Shown piece by piece: positions 53,931-64,000 of a stretch of DNA of 64,000 nt. The notes beneath the pieces were generated by a model. It was not told the origin of the DNA and made no database searches. It saw only the letters and a program-made list of their open reading frames with translations. The translations under genes were made by a program, and so were the position numbers. Source of the stretch: Umbelopsis isabellina (taxonomy: Eukaryota; Mucoromycota; Umbelopsidomycetes; Umbelopsidales; Umbelopsidaceae); assembly GCA_016758905.1 (NCBI GenBank), contig JAEPQZ010000014.1, forward strand, positions 372,001-436,000, written 5' to 3'. How positions within the stretch are numbered: the stretch's first letter is position 1; each line of letters opens with the position of its first letter.

Positions 53931-56162
53931 TGTATATGAAGATCAAAGATGCTAGCTTTACAAGTTTCCTTGATGTATTGTGAATTGCAATTTGAGGTGT
54001 TTAATGAACGTTCTTTTATATCTTTTTGCAATCAATGGAATGACGTCCCCCACAATTGTTCTCTCTGGCTGAGGTTTGCTTCAATCGCACTAAAGATTTG
54101 AACTTCCGCCTAGTCGTTATGAGAGTTAGGGGCAATGACAAGAATAATCATTATTATAATTTTTTTCTTATCGACAAAACAACCTATGCTCGTGATAATA
54201 TTCAGATAAGTATCCTTTGGCTCTGCGCTCTGAATTGTCTCTTTCTATGAAAGTGAATCATCCAGCTCCATTCAATTTGTTCATCGATCTTAGAACATGT
54301 TTGTAAACTATGGTAGTTTGCATGACATAACGGTGGAGGGTGCGTGCGTGCTTGCGGTATGCGCGCTGGTCGGAAGACAGTGTGAAGCGATCGGTGTTGA
54401 AAACTGCTCATTGGCCATGTGCCTTTTTTTGATGATTTATCTTCTAAGCCCTTCCTCTGCTCGAAGTACAACTGCTAGTTTATCGATATAATCGATAAAC
54501 TCTCTCTGTCGTCATAATCCTCGCTTCCAAATAACCTCAAGCTAATTTGACACAACCCTCTTTACGGTATTGGCCTATCTTGCAGCGTCACCTCCTTTCC
54601 TTTCCAAAGAGCTGATTTATTTCAGATGTACTCTAGCTGAACAATTTGAAATAATCGACCAGTTAGGTGAGATAAGTAAAAAAAAAAGCAGGCTGGTATG
54701 TGGTCGACATGCTGCTTCGTAGAATACAAGGATGCTGACATGGCTATGCGGGCCGGGAGTATTAATTTTAAGCTGGGATGGTTGCAAGAAGCTATTGTCA
54801 AATATGGCAATGACAAGTAATGCAACTTATCAACGTGAGTCGGGTACCTGAGTAAGCTCTTCCAACCAGAAACTGTTCCTTAAGCGATACGAGCAGTCAC
54901 TCAAAAGTGAATTATTATGCCTTTTTGACCTGTAGCTTCGGCTTGCCGTCTAAAATGGTCTGGTGATGATCGAGATATGTGTTGAATCCACATACATGGT
55001 CTGCTGCACTTTGTCAAGTAGGTTCATACTGAACCATGACGTTTTGTTGTTCAAGCTCATATGGATTGGTTCGGACCATGAGAGAGCAGAATACCCCATA
55101 TCATATCATCGGACCCTATCTTGATAGACACCAGGGCAAAATATTTTAATTGCCTCAGTCATTTAGTGTGAGTAGAAAAATGTGAGCCGTACTCATGCGA
55201 ATCGATAGCACAGTGTGTGCATCTGCATCTGCACCTGCACCTACCGCCTTCACTTGAGCATGCGTCCACCCCGTCACAAATCAGTGCCAAATCCGGTGAT
55301 AGTATTCATTTGGTTCATAAATTGGCAGGGATCATACTAAAGATATCTAGTGGTCCTTTACAGCTTGAACGTTGTTATCGATAAGGACCCCGCAGAGTAA
55401 ATTGAACACTTTCCTTGCATGAAAAGGCTAATTTGCTCTGTATATGGTTTGGTGAGCGGAGCCTAGGAACGGGTGCCCATTGGGGTAGTGGGAAATCCCC
55501 GCTAGTGAAGAAGGAACTCAGTAACAAGCGAGCGCCTTTTGGATAGCAGGGATATCGAAACCTTGATAACAAAAAAAAGTTGTCGGCGAGTCAGTCATAT
55601 TGTCCCAGGGAATTGCTGACAGGGAGAGCGTGCATCCAAACTAAACTCGATGTTCTCCACACTCTTTTTTTGTTTGGATTCCCACATCCTATTTGCTGTG
55701 AACAAGTCGCCTATAATCTCCGCAGACGGGGCCTCACCTGGCGATAAAGTAATAGCCAGTTATCATATGAAAACGCTAAACATCAGCTTATCAGCCGATA
55801 AGAGAGATGGCAAACAATAGCTCTTGAAATGCAAGAAGTATGCCATGAAAGACAAGAAGAGTGTGGGGTAAAAAAATAAATTTATGGTTGGCATTTATAT
55901 ATCATTTCCCAAACGCCACATTTTCGTCTATATTCCCCTTTGTTCCTTTCAAGCACAAAGCTCACCTCATGACTTTACCAACTCGAGTAGTCTTCAATTT
56001 CTCACTGTTCTTTATTACCAAGTTGGATATACTGTGGTTACAAAAGAAATTTGCAGTGTTTCGAAGGAAAATTTGCATTAAACTTACAAGCACTTGCTGG
56101 ATATGCAGATAACGGTTTACTTACCGCAGCTTAGCGTAAAAATCTAAATCATCTGAATAGCT
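53931..56162. other. gene-poor 2.2 kb with a palindrome
   Basis: AT-rich region after the reductase promoter. It holds the 25-bp palindrome at 54477-54501 and a short CTGCAT/CTGCAC tandem near 55217-55240. No coding region or RNA gene was recognised. Confidence 0.45.
54477..54501. repeat. 11-bp perfect inverted repeat with 3-nt spacer
   Basis: AGTTTATCGAT, spacer ATA, then ATCGATAAACT. The arms are exact reverse complements and contain the ATCGAT core twice. It could be a dimeric protein-binding site; no flanking gene lies within 500 bp on either side. Confidence 0.85.
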
Positions 56163-56755
56163 TCAGTTACCAGAAGAAACCGCATTCGTAGCGGCGATAT
56201 GGGGTGGTTCTTGGATTTGTTGCCATGGAGGAGGCCGAGCAAATACAGTTGGTCGTTGGTTACCGGCCCAGACGGATCGAGCGATTTGCAACATGTTCTT
56301 GCTGGCGTTGACACCCCTTTGCCAAAGTATCTTGCAGTTTTTACATACTACGATACTATGGTGGGGATGTTGTCGGCAGTTGTCACCTTCCTAAGGCTGC
56401 GTTTATTGCATGTGTTACAAATCTAAACAAAATAATTTTAGAAAGGGAGCAAAGTCTTCTTTGTTACAACTGGTATAACTTACCTGCGAAGTAAGATATT
56501 CGTCAATCGGTATGACAACGAGGTTTCCCATTTTCTCTCTGCGTTTTATCATTTTCCATAGAACACCAACGACCCCGACTGGCTGGCCTTTGAGATGATT
56601 ATGATTTTTACTGCCAAACAGGGCGTTACCAAAAGCGATAATAGGTGATTTCGAAGCCATCTCGAACTTTAGTGATTTCCAATACTGGGGACCTGGGCCT
56701 TGCATTGTGCCAAATGTTGTGCGCGCGGTGGATTCCCAGAAAATATGCTTCAGTT
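56163..56755 (-). pseudogene. decayed C-terminal fragment of a Fanzor/TnpB-like RuvC nuclease
   Basis: Read on -, the region encodes SKSPIIAFGNALFGSKNHNH, then VVIPIDEYLTSQ. After a GT-AG intron of about 60 nt (near 56425-56483) it continues ICNTCNKRSLRKV. In a shifted frame it then reads VVCKNCKILWQRGVNASKNM followed by LQIARSVWAGNQRPTVFARP. The DEYxTS / CxxC / CxxC / VNASKN series is the zinc-ribbon and RuvC-III end of TnpB and eukaryotic Fanzor proteins. It is a relic: a frameshift separates the two cysteine pairs, a stop lies between them, the usual Asp of FGD is Asn, and the usual RuvC-III Asp (RDVN) is Gly. No N-terminal half was found upstream. Confidence 0.65.
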
Positions 56756-57177
56756 AGATCCTGGGATATCTCTTAACCAAAAAAACGAAGGTGTATATAC
56801 CACTCAACGCTCTGGCGATATCACAATCGTGTCAGTCACATCGGATATGTAGTATGAAAAGAATTTCTGCGTATGGTATGTTACGAAGACTTCTCTTTGT
56901 GGGCACTACCCCTCTTTTGAGAGTATTAACTCGGGGGACTACCGTCGTTTACTCCGGGGACATCCTCAGCCTTTAATGAATTGGGGAGATGGAAATTGAT
57001 CATTCCCCTTCCATCCGAAATATGCGGTAACCAAACAGTTGCCTATATTGGTTCTCAATTATAGACACCACTATATTAGGATAGTGACATATTACAGACA
57101 TTAGATGTTTGCAGAGATCAAGTGACAGTAACGGATATACGACAATTTTTATTGTTATGATCATCATCTACAATTTA
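56756..57177. other. intergenic, nothing recognised
   Basis: Between the Fanzor-like relic and the AtuA-family gene. No continuation of the relic and no other gene was detected. Confidence 0.4.
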
Positions 57178-59393
57178 CTATCGGCTGATTTCAAGAGTTT
57201 GGCAGGGATTTCAATGTCGACACCTGTCAACACCATTTGAGCATAAGTTTTGCCCTGTCGGTCAATGTGAAGGGAGCTCAATCCACCTCCGCCTAAGCAT
57301 GGGGAAAATTTGAAAATTCTTAGAATCTTCCATGGTGAAATTTTCAATAAATATATGTAATGGTCTTACCCAACGATTTTGTCAGAACAAAGTTGAGTGC
57401 ATGTGTTCCGGGCAATTCGTATCGCGTTACATTGCCTTTGCACAAATGCTCCATATACTTGGAAACCACTTGTTCAGTCAGTGCTTTTTTGATATAAGGA
57501 AGGTACTGTGGGTCACGAGCAAGAATGCCAATGTTACAAACATCGCCCTTATCGCCACTACGGCCATTCGCCAACTTGATCAATTTGACAGTTGTAAGTC
57601 CCTGAGTCTCAACTTGTGTGTCATTGTAAGGCATAGAACTGTTGGGCGTAACATAGTTGTCACTGTCATCCCAGCTATCCCATTCCAGCTTTTCCAATTC
57701 TCCGTTTTCGCCTACACACAGATAAGTAGGCACTTTAGCCTTGGGAATAAGGCACGAGAAATGAACCAGATTACTCATAGGGGCAGGACGGCCAGCTCCT
57801 GCTCCAGTAATGCCTGGAGCCATACAGGTGGCCGACTAAATGGTGACAAGTGACGTCAGTTCAGCTGGAAACATGATGGAATTTGTCGGGCAGAAAGAAA
57901 AAGTATAGCGTGCTTACCGGAGCAACTTCCATGCCGAACAGTCTTAAAGCCATAGGATTATCGTGATGAACTGTCAACCGAAGAACAACTTCACGACTTT
58001 TCGTCATGGTGGAATGCGGACTAAATTAAAGCTATCAGTGTTCATACTGAGTTGATGGAACTAATGTTATCAACGTTGACTGCTTACCCGTATGTTCCTT
58101 CCGCGCCCAATGTTTCAATATTGACACCTCTAAACTCCTCCAATCCGAATGCTTGTAGTAACGTACGCGCTCTGGTAACAATGGCATTACCAACCGCTAA
58201 AGCTTTCTCACGAGCATCCTCTCCACCAATTAAAAGCTCACCGGCAATCTTATGCCCATCAACCCAAACACCAGAGCATTTCAAGTATTTGGTTGGTTTA
58301 CGACCCTTGGCACCTGTGACAAGGACTCGGTTCTTCTCCAGTTGCTTTAGTTCCACTCCTCTCATATCCAGTATAACATCCGGCAAGAGATACGCTCCTG
58401 GATCCAAGATTTCGTACACCATTTGTTCTCCCACTGTAGCTACAGTCACTAGGCCACCTGTCTTTTCAGGCTTAGTCACGACAAATTGCCCATTTTTATG
58501 GAATTCAACAATAGGGTATCCCATGTTGGCATAACCTCCGTGTTCAGAAAACGCCGCAAGTTTCCAGTCTGTGAAGTTGCCACCAGTTGTCTGACAACCA
58601 CACTCAATGATATGACCAGCCAATGATGCAGAAGCAAGAAGGTCATAATAGTTTTGCTGCTTTGGTGTCCAACCATATTCATGAATGAGCGGGCCAACTA
58701 CCAATGCTGAATCCACCACACGACCAGTGACGATAATGTGAGCTCCAGAAGCCAAAGCCTTCGCAATGGCATTGGCTCCTAGATAAGCATTAAGCGACGA
58801 AAGAGGGGTATCTGGCTTAGGAAGCACATCGGTATCGTCGTTGGAAGTGGCAGAGAATGCTCGGATGTCTGGATGACTGCCTAAAGTTGCTGTGGATTCC
58901 GACACCAAGTCATCTCCGCATACAGCAGCAACTTTACACTTGTCCAGGGGGATGCCAGCCTTGGTTAAAGCAGCTTCGATGGCAAGCTTACAAGCCACAG
59001 GATCCAATCCTCCAGCATTAGTGATAATCTTTGTATCGTTTTCCAGTAATTGTGGCATGATTCTGTTCAGCACCAGTGTGATAAACTCTGCAACATAACC
59101 TCCTGCACCTGATCCTCCAAGTTTTGTCGATCTCTTTCTACGGCGAGCCAAGATACCCATTGTCACCTCTTCATAATGCACCACATACATGAATTAGCAT
59201 AAAGAAGTCTCACCAATAATAATTTGATAATCATATTCAATGGATTGTGAATCCTACCTGCCAAATAGTCTGCTACTAAATAGTCGAGGTTTGAGCCTTC
59301 TTGCTCAACCAGTTGTAAAGCAGCTGCTGCCGAGTCACCCCAGAAAGCTGAATAACATCCAATACGTACAGGTTTCGCGCTAGAATCTACCAT
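57178..59393 (-). CDS. AtuA-family (DUF1446) protein
   Basis: Several exons. The start is [20 protein letters not shown], then [11 protein letters not shown]. The main exon carries the DUF1446 core: [96 protein letters not shown] and [17 protein letters not shown]. The C-terminal domain has [20 protein letters not shown], the AtuA-like ferredoxin-fold signature. AtuA was named from acyclic terpene catabolism in Pseudomonas; the eukaryotic members have no settled reaction. The enzymatic role is therefore unknown. It diverges from LAMTOR3 across 204 bp. Confidence 0.88.
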
Positions 59394-59597
59394 GGTTCAG
59401 GTTTATAGAAGATACAAAAAAACAGGAAAAGGGTATAAAGTAAAGAGCCAGTTTTAACTATAGTGTGAAAAACCCCACTGGGAATGGCATATGGCTGACT
59501 GTCGTGACTTGGAAATTTTGTTGAGTATCCCAAACCCAAACGCAGAACTGTCCCCTTTCTCGTGAGTCATTGGGGTTTTACAAAGAATTTAAATCGC

Positions 59598-60201
59598 ATG
59601 ACAGCGCAAGAATCATTTCAAGCATTAACACAGCCGTACTTTGAGAAGGGCCTAAAGGCTGCTTTACTGACTGATCGAGAAGGCGTGGTAGTCTTAGAAT
59701 GTGAGCATCCCGTATAGCAAACTTATGTGGGCTTAGCCTACCAAATACATCAGCCAAAATTCATACTATCATTCCGTTTGGTCAGGTATATCGCCAGAAG
59801 CTCCAGAGGGCATCAAAGACCCGGCATTATCTACAGCATTTTCCATTGCTAATAATCAGGTAAACTACCCTACACAGAGAAGAAATCAAACTCAAGCGGT
59901 ATATATGAGACTAACTCAGCTTGGTCATCGGATAGGCTTCAAAAATGGGACTGAAGAAAAACAACTCCATCATAGGAATATACGGTACACATCAAGTTAT
60001 TCAAATAGACAACTATCCGCTCATTATCACACTCGTAGCATTGTCGACCGCTAACACAGGCAAGTATCTAAAGGTACCTACCGGCAATAAGACAACACTG
60101 GTGATCCTAATCAAAACATTGTAGGATTATTTCTAGAATTCGGTAGCGAACTTGCTAACATGACAGAGCCAATGGTGGCTGCCATTCAAGATAAGCACTA
60201 G
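59598..60201 (+). CDS. LAMTOR3: Ragulator subunit LAMTOR3/MP1-like roadblock protein
   Basis: Three or four short exons give about 125 residues. The product reads MTAQESFQALTQPYFEKGLK, AALLTDREGVVVLE, then CISPEAPEGIKDPALSTAFS, IANNQASKMGLKKNNSIIGI, YGTHQVIQIDNYPLIITLVA, LSTANTG and LFLEFGSELANMTEPMV. This matches LAMTOR3 (MP1) in order and length: DRDGV, ALSTFALATDQGSKLGL, YNTYQVVQ, SSANTG. In animals and fission yeast the Ragulator complex anchors Rag GTPases on the lysosome or vacuole for TORC1 signalling. Confidence 0.9.
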
Positions 60202-60303
60202 ATATTATCTTGTATTGCTGCAAACATACAGGAATAAGTCGCTCCACCCAATATGGAAACCATGCTACGCGTTGCCCGCACATTGTAGCGATATGACAAA
60301 TCT

Positions 60304-60501
60304 TTAACAAATGCCTCTCCACTTAAAGGCTTCCATGTCCTTGCTGTCAGCTGTTACAACGGAAAGGCCTCTTCCTGTCATACATCTCGTCATAAAACCC
60401 CATACCATCACCCCATTTTGTTGTATGTTCATTTCGCACTCTTCATAATATAAATTCATATAATCATCCAATTTGGCACAATATGGCACAATAGCTTGCA
60501 T
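60304..60501 (-). mobile_element. possible Tc1/mariner transposase trace
   Basis: Read on -, about 65 codons include QNGVMVWGFMTRCMTGRGLS followed by VVTADSKDMEAFKW. The VMVWGxM block resembles the region around the second catalytic Asp of Tc1/mariner transposases. No terminal inverted repeats, TA duplication or further domain was found, so this is at most a short relic. Confidence 0.3.
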
Positions 60502-61207
60502 CTTGTTTGGTATGTTGCTGCGGGAAATCGCGATTTAGCATATGTTGCAAATTTGACGCGCGACTCGTCAGTCATTATGGTGGGGAAATATCCAAAAGCA
60601 GATTTTTCAATTACAGTCAAAATATTATTTGAACTAAAAGAAGAAAATCATGTACCTGAATGTTTTGATATCCGTATAATATTGACTGACATTGAAGAAG
60701 CAAAGGGGAACCAATGAATGGACATGGGGCTTTCTCTATGTAAGGGAATTTTTGTTAGAGAGGAAAAAAGACGCGACCGACGCTTGTCGTGTGATCGTAA
60801 GCCTTGTTGTGTTGAACAACCGCTAAGCAACGTATTTTTTTTTTCAATGATCGACGTCCTTCCCTGGTCACTAGACCTATGGTGTACAAAAGACACTCCA
60901 ATAAGAAATGTGAAAATTCCTAATGGAAAAGGAATTTATCGACATCAACACCTTGGGACAAGTTCTGGCCATTTTTTTTAACCACTGTTTCTACAAAGCG
61001 GCCAATGAGCCTAACAGGTATGGCTGTAACAGCAGTCAATTATAGAAAATTGTCCCCAGCCGACCTTGTGTATCGGATGGCCATTGGTGGAGATCGGAGC
61101 TGAGCGGGCTGCCACATTTGTGACATTGGACAGAGTTCGCCAAGTCAAGATGTTCTAAATATGCTGTTTGGGCGGTCAATTGTGGGAAACACTTCAGTTT
61201 TAGGTGG

Positions 61208-61219
61208 GCGCGCGCGCGC
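61208..61219. repeat. (GC)6 dinucleotide repeat
   Basis: Six GC units following TAGGTGG, matching in length the run at 52615-52626. No gene overlaps it. Confidence 0.85.
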
Positions 61220-62093
61220 AAAAACGTTGGCGTTTCTCCTGAGCGCCGCTGCATGTTAACACACTGGTGATTTTTAATATACATACATAGGTCAAGTCTT
61301 TTTTGGAACGCCCAATGCAACATCTGTATTATAAAAGACAAATGGACCATGACTTCGCCTGCTACGTTTGGTAATTCAGTCTAACATATGCATGGATATT
61401 CTTATCAAGATGAAATCAATCGGTTTATCATAAAGTACGGGTATCAATGTTAAAATAGGCAGGTAGGTCGGTAGTGCTATTGCCGCTGTACATTATAGGG
61501 TCTGTGTGGTGAGCGATTTGTGGGAGAAAGCTGGCTGGCTCTTATTCAGCAGCCGCTTTGAAATCTATGGCTGAAATTCAAACGATTTGAAACCAATGCT
61601 AACCAGTCAGTAGCATTGACAACCCATAAATCTCTTTAGTAATATATAATCTGAGTTTGTGTTTTTATCTCAGTGCCTTGCCTCTCTCCAACTGGTTTTG
61701 TCCTGTTTATAGGCTTCAATTAGGCCATTGATTATTTGGTGGAACTGAGCCTAGGATCAGGCATGTGACGAAATACTGGGGCGGAGTGCTTAAGCGATCT
61801 TGTAATCCGATCGCTAACGACACGACAGGGACCGACCTCGAACAGTGCGGCGCGGTTTTCTTTTGTCATATGCTGGTGTACGTTGCGCTTGGATACACAT
61901 ACCTTCTCATGACACACGTACAGTCGTTTGCTGAGTTCAAGTCGTCTGGCCCACACGCACCAGTAGAATCACATCGCCATCAGATGATCGTTCTCTGTTA
62001 CAATAAGCGAACCAACCATTGAGTATTTTGCCTTTACCCAGATAGTTATATGTCGCCAATAAGGAAAACATTTTTGCTCTTCCGTCTCATGCA

Positions 62094-62249
62094 ATGCTCG
62101 GCAATATATGGCCACAGAAAAGTTCCTTTCTCCCTTCCGATGCCGTCGCTGCTGCTGCTGCTGCCGCTGCTGCTGCGTCTTATTTAGGCTATGGCAGAAA
62201 TATGTGTCAGTCTAGCCTACGAAATGGACCGGTTGAAAAAAGTATGTAA
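62094..62249 (+). CDS. possible 51-residue protein with ten-alanine run
   Basis: ATG at 62094 to TAA at 62249. It reads MLGNIWPQKSSFLPSDAV, then ten Ala encoded by GCT/GCC/GCG, then SYLGYGRNMCQSSLRNGP and EKSM. The alanine tract comes from a CTG-type trinucleotide repeat interrupted by CCG and GTC, so the frame may be an accident of the repeat. No family is recognised, and it may be the 5' exon of something or an upstream frame. Confidence 0.25.
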   Translation: MLGNIWPQKSSFLPSDAVAAAAAAAAAASYLGYGRNMCQSSLRNGPVEKSM

Positions 62250-62404
62250 CATGCTCTTTTTTTGAGTTAGCCATGTCATACAGAAAATAGAATTGGCTTT
62301 TGATGTGAACACAAAGCCCAGACTCGGTCATAAAATTGTGCCAGTATTGGAAACAAAGGTATTATCTTGAAATCTGCAAAGTATTGTCACACTTGCCAGT
62401 CATT

Positions 62405-62443
<39 letters not shown>
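62405..62443. repeat. (CCAG)9 tetranucleotide microsatellite
   Basis: Nine perfect CCAG units plus CCA, about 220 bp upstream of the ricin-B gene start. Being a multiple of four it shifts through all frames and is open in several on both strands. Confidence 0.9.
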
Positions 62444-62537
62444 AGCCCAAGCTGGAATACAATGTGGGCTTTTCCAATTTTTACTCTTTTTTTTTTCTCT
62501 TGTGTCTCGGGACCATAGCAAAAATTGTTGGCTCTCA

Positions 62538-62545
62538 TATATAAA
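62538..62545 (+). promoter_or_regulatory. TATA box of the ricin-B-type gene
   Basis: TATATAAA 120 bp before the ATG at 62665, followed by a long pyrimidine-rich leader (CTATCTTTCTATTTTTATTT and CTTTTCTTTTTTTCTCT) directly before the ATG. This layout is typical of strong fungal promoters. Confidence 0.6.
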
Positions 62546-62664
62546 GCCCCACCTTCAAACCCACATTGCACTTTTCCGAAGCACATCAATTGCTGCCTCA
62601 CTTATTCCCCTCTATCTTTCTATTTTTATTTTGTGCCTTTTCTTTTTTTCTCTAATTTATTATC

Positions 62665-63651
62665 ATGGCTCCAGAATACCCAGAATGGTTTCGCATGCGT
62701 TCAGAATCAAATGGATACGTCGTCGCCATTGATCGATCATTGCCTAAACAAGACCTGTTGCGCTCTCAAGTCTACTTGTACCCGGCTCAACGCGACGACT
62801 TCGAACTTTGGCACTGGGATGGCGAATACTTGAAGAATAAGGCCACCGACCTTGTTCTTGATATCCGCAAAGGTGCACAGATTTGCGTGTTTTGCTTATG
62901 CTCGCTGAAGTTTGTTATTAACCTTAAACTTTTCCGCTATTCAGGTCGACTTCGTCTTATTGAAGACACCGAAATCTGTCTGTTTACTCCAAAGCCAAAG
63001 GAGAAGGCCTTGAACCAGCGTTGGTCCACAAGACAATGCACCGATGATTTTGGCCGAGAACAAACTGGCTGCTTTGTATACTCGCTATGTAACGATGAGT
63101 GGGTTCTCGAAGTCCAACACGCATCATCAGAGCAGCAACCCAAGCTGCTCATATTCCCTGCCAGAGATTTCGATAATGAGAACCAAAGATGGGTTTTTGA
63201 GCCTGCAGATGCCATACCCGATGCCCTGTGTAATGAAGACGATTTGACTCAGCTCGATACCAATCTCATCAGCCGGGAAGCCAGTCCGAGCAAACGCGGT
63301 TCCAGTAGCTCCGTTGGTTCAGGTAGTAGTGTTGAAGCTTTCAAAGAAGCTCATATGCTTATCTACCTAGAACACCAACCTCATGTCAGCGACAAAACCA
63401 TCGGTATGGCCGCTGCTTACCAAGCACTGCAACAATGGAAGCTACAGCAAGTGGAAGCCATGGCGGCTTTTGATAGCCAATCCATAAATAGCTCTACCCC
63501 AATCCAAAAGCTATTGCAAGACATTGCTGAAAAAGAAGCCATGATGATCTATGAACGCTGTGATCAACTGAACAATAACCCACAAGTAGCTCAATCGCTT
63601 GCCGCCATGTTGGTACTCAAACTCCATGAACAACAACCTGCTACACCCTAA
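62665..63651 (+). CDS. ricin-B-type beta-trefoil protein with helical C-terminus
   Basis: Two exons (62665-62872, 62945-63651) give 304 residues. The N-terminal 165 residues form a beta-trefoil with QxW-type repeats: FELWHWDGEYLKN, NQRWSTRQC and NQRWVFEPAD. A Ser-rich linker (SKRGSSSSVGSGSSVEAF) leads to a helical domain with HMLIYLEHQPHVSDKTIGMA and AAYQALQQWKLQQ, reminiscent of CipC/DUF3759-type helices often fused to ricin-B domains in Mucoromycota; this last match is tentative. There is no signal peptide, so it is probably cytosolic. The 72-nt intron keeps the frame and has no stop, so an unspliced form would encode 24 extra residues. Confidence 0.82.
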   Translation: MAPEYPEWFRMRSESNGYVVAIDRSLPKQDLLRSQVYLYPAQRDDFELWHWDGEYLKNKATDLVLDIRKGAQICVFCLCSLKFVINLKLFRYSGRLRLIEDTEICLFTPKPKEKALNQRWSTRQCTDDFGREQTGCFVYSLCNDEWVLEVQHASSEQQPKLLIFPARDFDNENQRWVFEPADAIPDALCNEDDLTQLDTNLISREASPSKRGSSSSVGSGSSVEAFKEAHMLIYLEHQPHVSDKTIGMAAAYQALQQWKLQQVEAMAAFDSQSINSSTPIQKLLQDIAEKEAMMIYERCDQLNNNPQVAQSLAAMLVLKLHEQQPATP

Positions 63652-64000
63652 AAACAAAAGTCTCTTGTATCATAACTTGCACTTTCTCTTTGTACAATCC
63701 ATTCCACTCACTTTTTACCATGTATTATTTTGCCTCCATTTTCACCACAGCAAAACAAAACATCCCATCACCATCCTTTGCTTTTATCTTCAAATTTATC
63801 TTGTACATCTCACCACCAGCCGGTTTATTATTTTTTTATTGAAATTCTTAACGCGCCATACCACTTGCTTTTTGATCTTTCTCTCCTCCAATGCTCAACC
63901 TCTTTGTAAATAGAACCTCCTATCCCGGCCTATTTCCGCCTTTCTTTTTTCAAGGCCCTTCACCCAACAATCACCACCGTAAAAAAAATAAAATAAGAAA
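63652..64000 (+). other. 3' flank of the ricin-B-type gene
   Basis: Pyrimidine-rich and AT-rich sequence running to the window edge, with TTTATTTTTTTATTG near 63825 and AAATAAAATAAG at the very end. No gene starts here. Confidence 0.4.

Larger units (their letters stand above)
60202..62664. other. gene-poor 2.4 kb with microsatellites and a possible transposon trace
   Basis: Holds a weak Tc1/mariner-like trace (60304-60501), a (GC)6 run, an alanine-coding trinucleotide stretch inside a small open frame (62094-62249), a CCAG microsatellite and the TATA box of the ricin-B gene. No other gene is supported. Confidence 0.45.

Noticed and set aside
61036-61350. Minus-strand frame with CHKCGSPLSS
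   Set aside because: A single CxxC in a frame that runs through the (GC)6 repeat; no other domain feature and no good start context.

Overview
The window is eukaryotic and almost certainly from an early-diverging fungus of the Mucoromycota type. It has many intron-bearing housekeeping genes with short (about 40-120 nt) GT-AG introns, small intergenic gaps and moderate AT richness. Its gene set mixes general fungal genes (TIM13, SUN protein, KRI1, Erv41, Trm13) with genes that budding yeast lacks but animals and basal fungi keep: CNOT11, LAMTOR3, FAM32A, WBP4/FBP21, an FBXO31-like F-box protein, a FET-type RNA-binding protein, a metazoan-style SMARCC/SWI3 and the complex I subunit NDUFA9. No rRNA, tRNA, CRISPR array, LTR element or other large mobile element is evident. 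The order assignment (Mucorales-like) is inference from gene content, not from a search.

Layout. 0-1.3 kb: the tail of an unidentified gene, a small coiled-coil gene and TIM13, all on +. 1.5-6.6 kb: CNOT11, TRM13 and RPS8 in tandem on -. 6.7-9.1 kb: an intronless SUN-domain protein, divergent from RPS8. 9.4-13.9 kb: Ku80 and a FetB/UPF0014-type permease on -. 14.9-16.2 kb: an unusual F-box/zinc-finger/DUSP protein. 16.4-25.2 kb: FAM32A, an acidic orphan, a Gin4/Nim1/BRSK-type kinase, a ZIP metal transporter and WBP4, all on -. 25.3-27.6 kb: KRI1. 28.0 kb: a 54-residue protein gene on -. 30-33.7 kb: ERV41 and a secreted alginate-lyase-domain protein. 34.1-37.4 kb: NDUFA9 and a FET-type RNA-binding protein, diverging from a promoter with a perfect 24-bp CRE palindrome. 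38.1-39.2 kb: the FBXO31-like protein. 39.2-43.5 kb: gene-poor, with one 46-residue cysteine-containing protein. 43.5-51.1 kb: cytosolic LeuRS, RPL39 and SWI3/SMARCC. 51-57 kb: gene-poor, with an aldo-keto reductase and a decayed Fanzor/TnpB-like fragment. 57.2-60.2 kb: an AtuA-family protein and LAMTOR3. 60.2-62.6 kb: repeat-bearing and gene-poor. 62.7-63.7 kb: a ricin-B-type beta-trefoil protein.

The genes do not form a pathway cluster. They are the usual fungal mix of RNA processing and translation (TRM13, RPS8, RPL39, LeuRS, WBP4, KRI1, CNOT11), nucleus and chromatin (SUN, Ku80, SWI3), organelle and trafficking (TIM13, NDUFA9, Erv41), transport (ZIP, FetB-like), signalling and protein turnover (kinase, LAMTOR3, F-box proteins). 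I found no convincing new multi-gene system. The best leads are the F-box/ZnF/DUSP architecture, the CRE palindrome promoter, the Fanzor-like relic, the start codon split by an intron in WBP4, and two very small protein genes.
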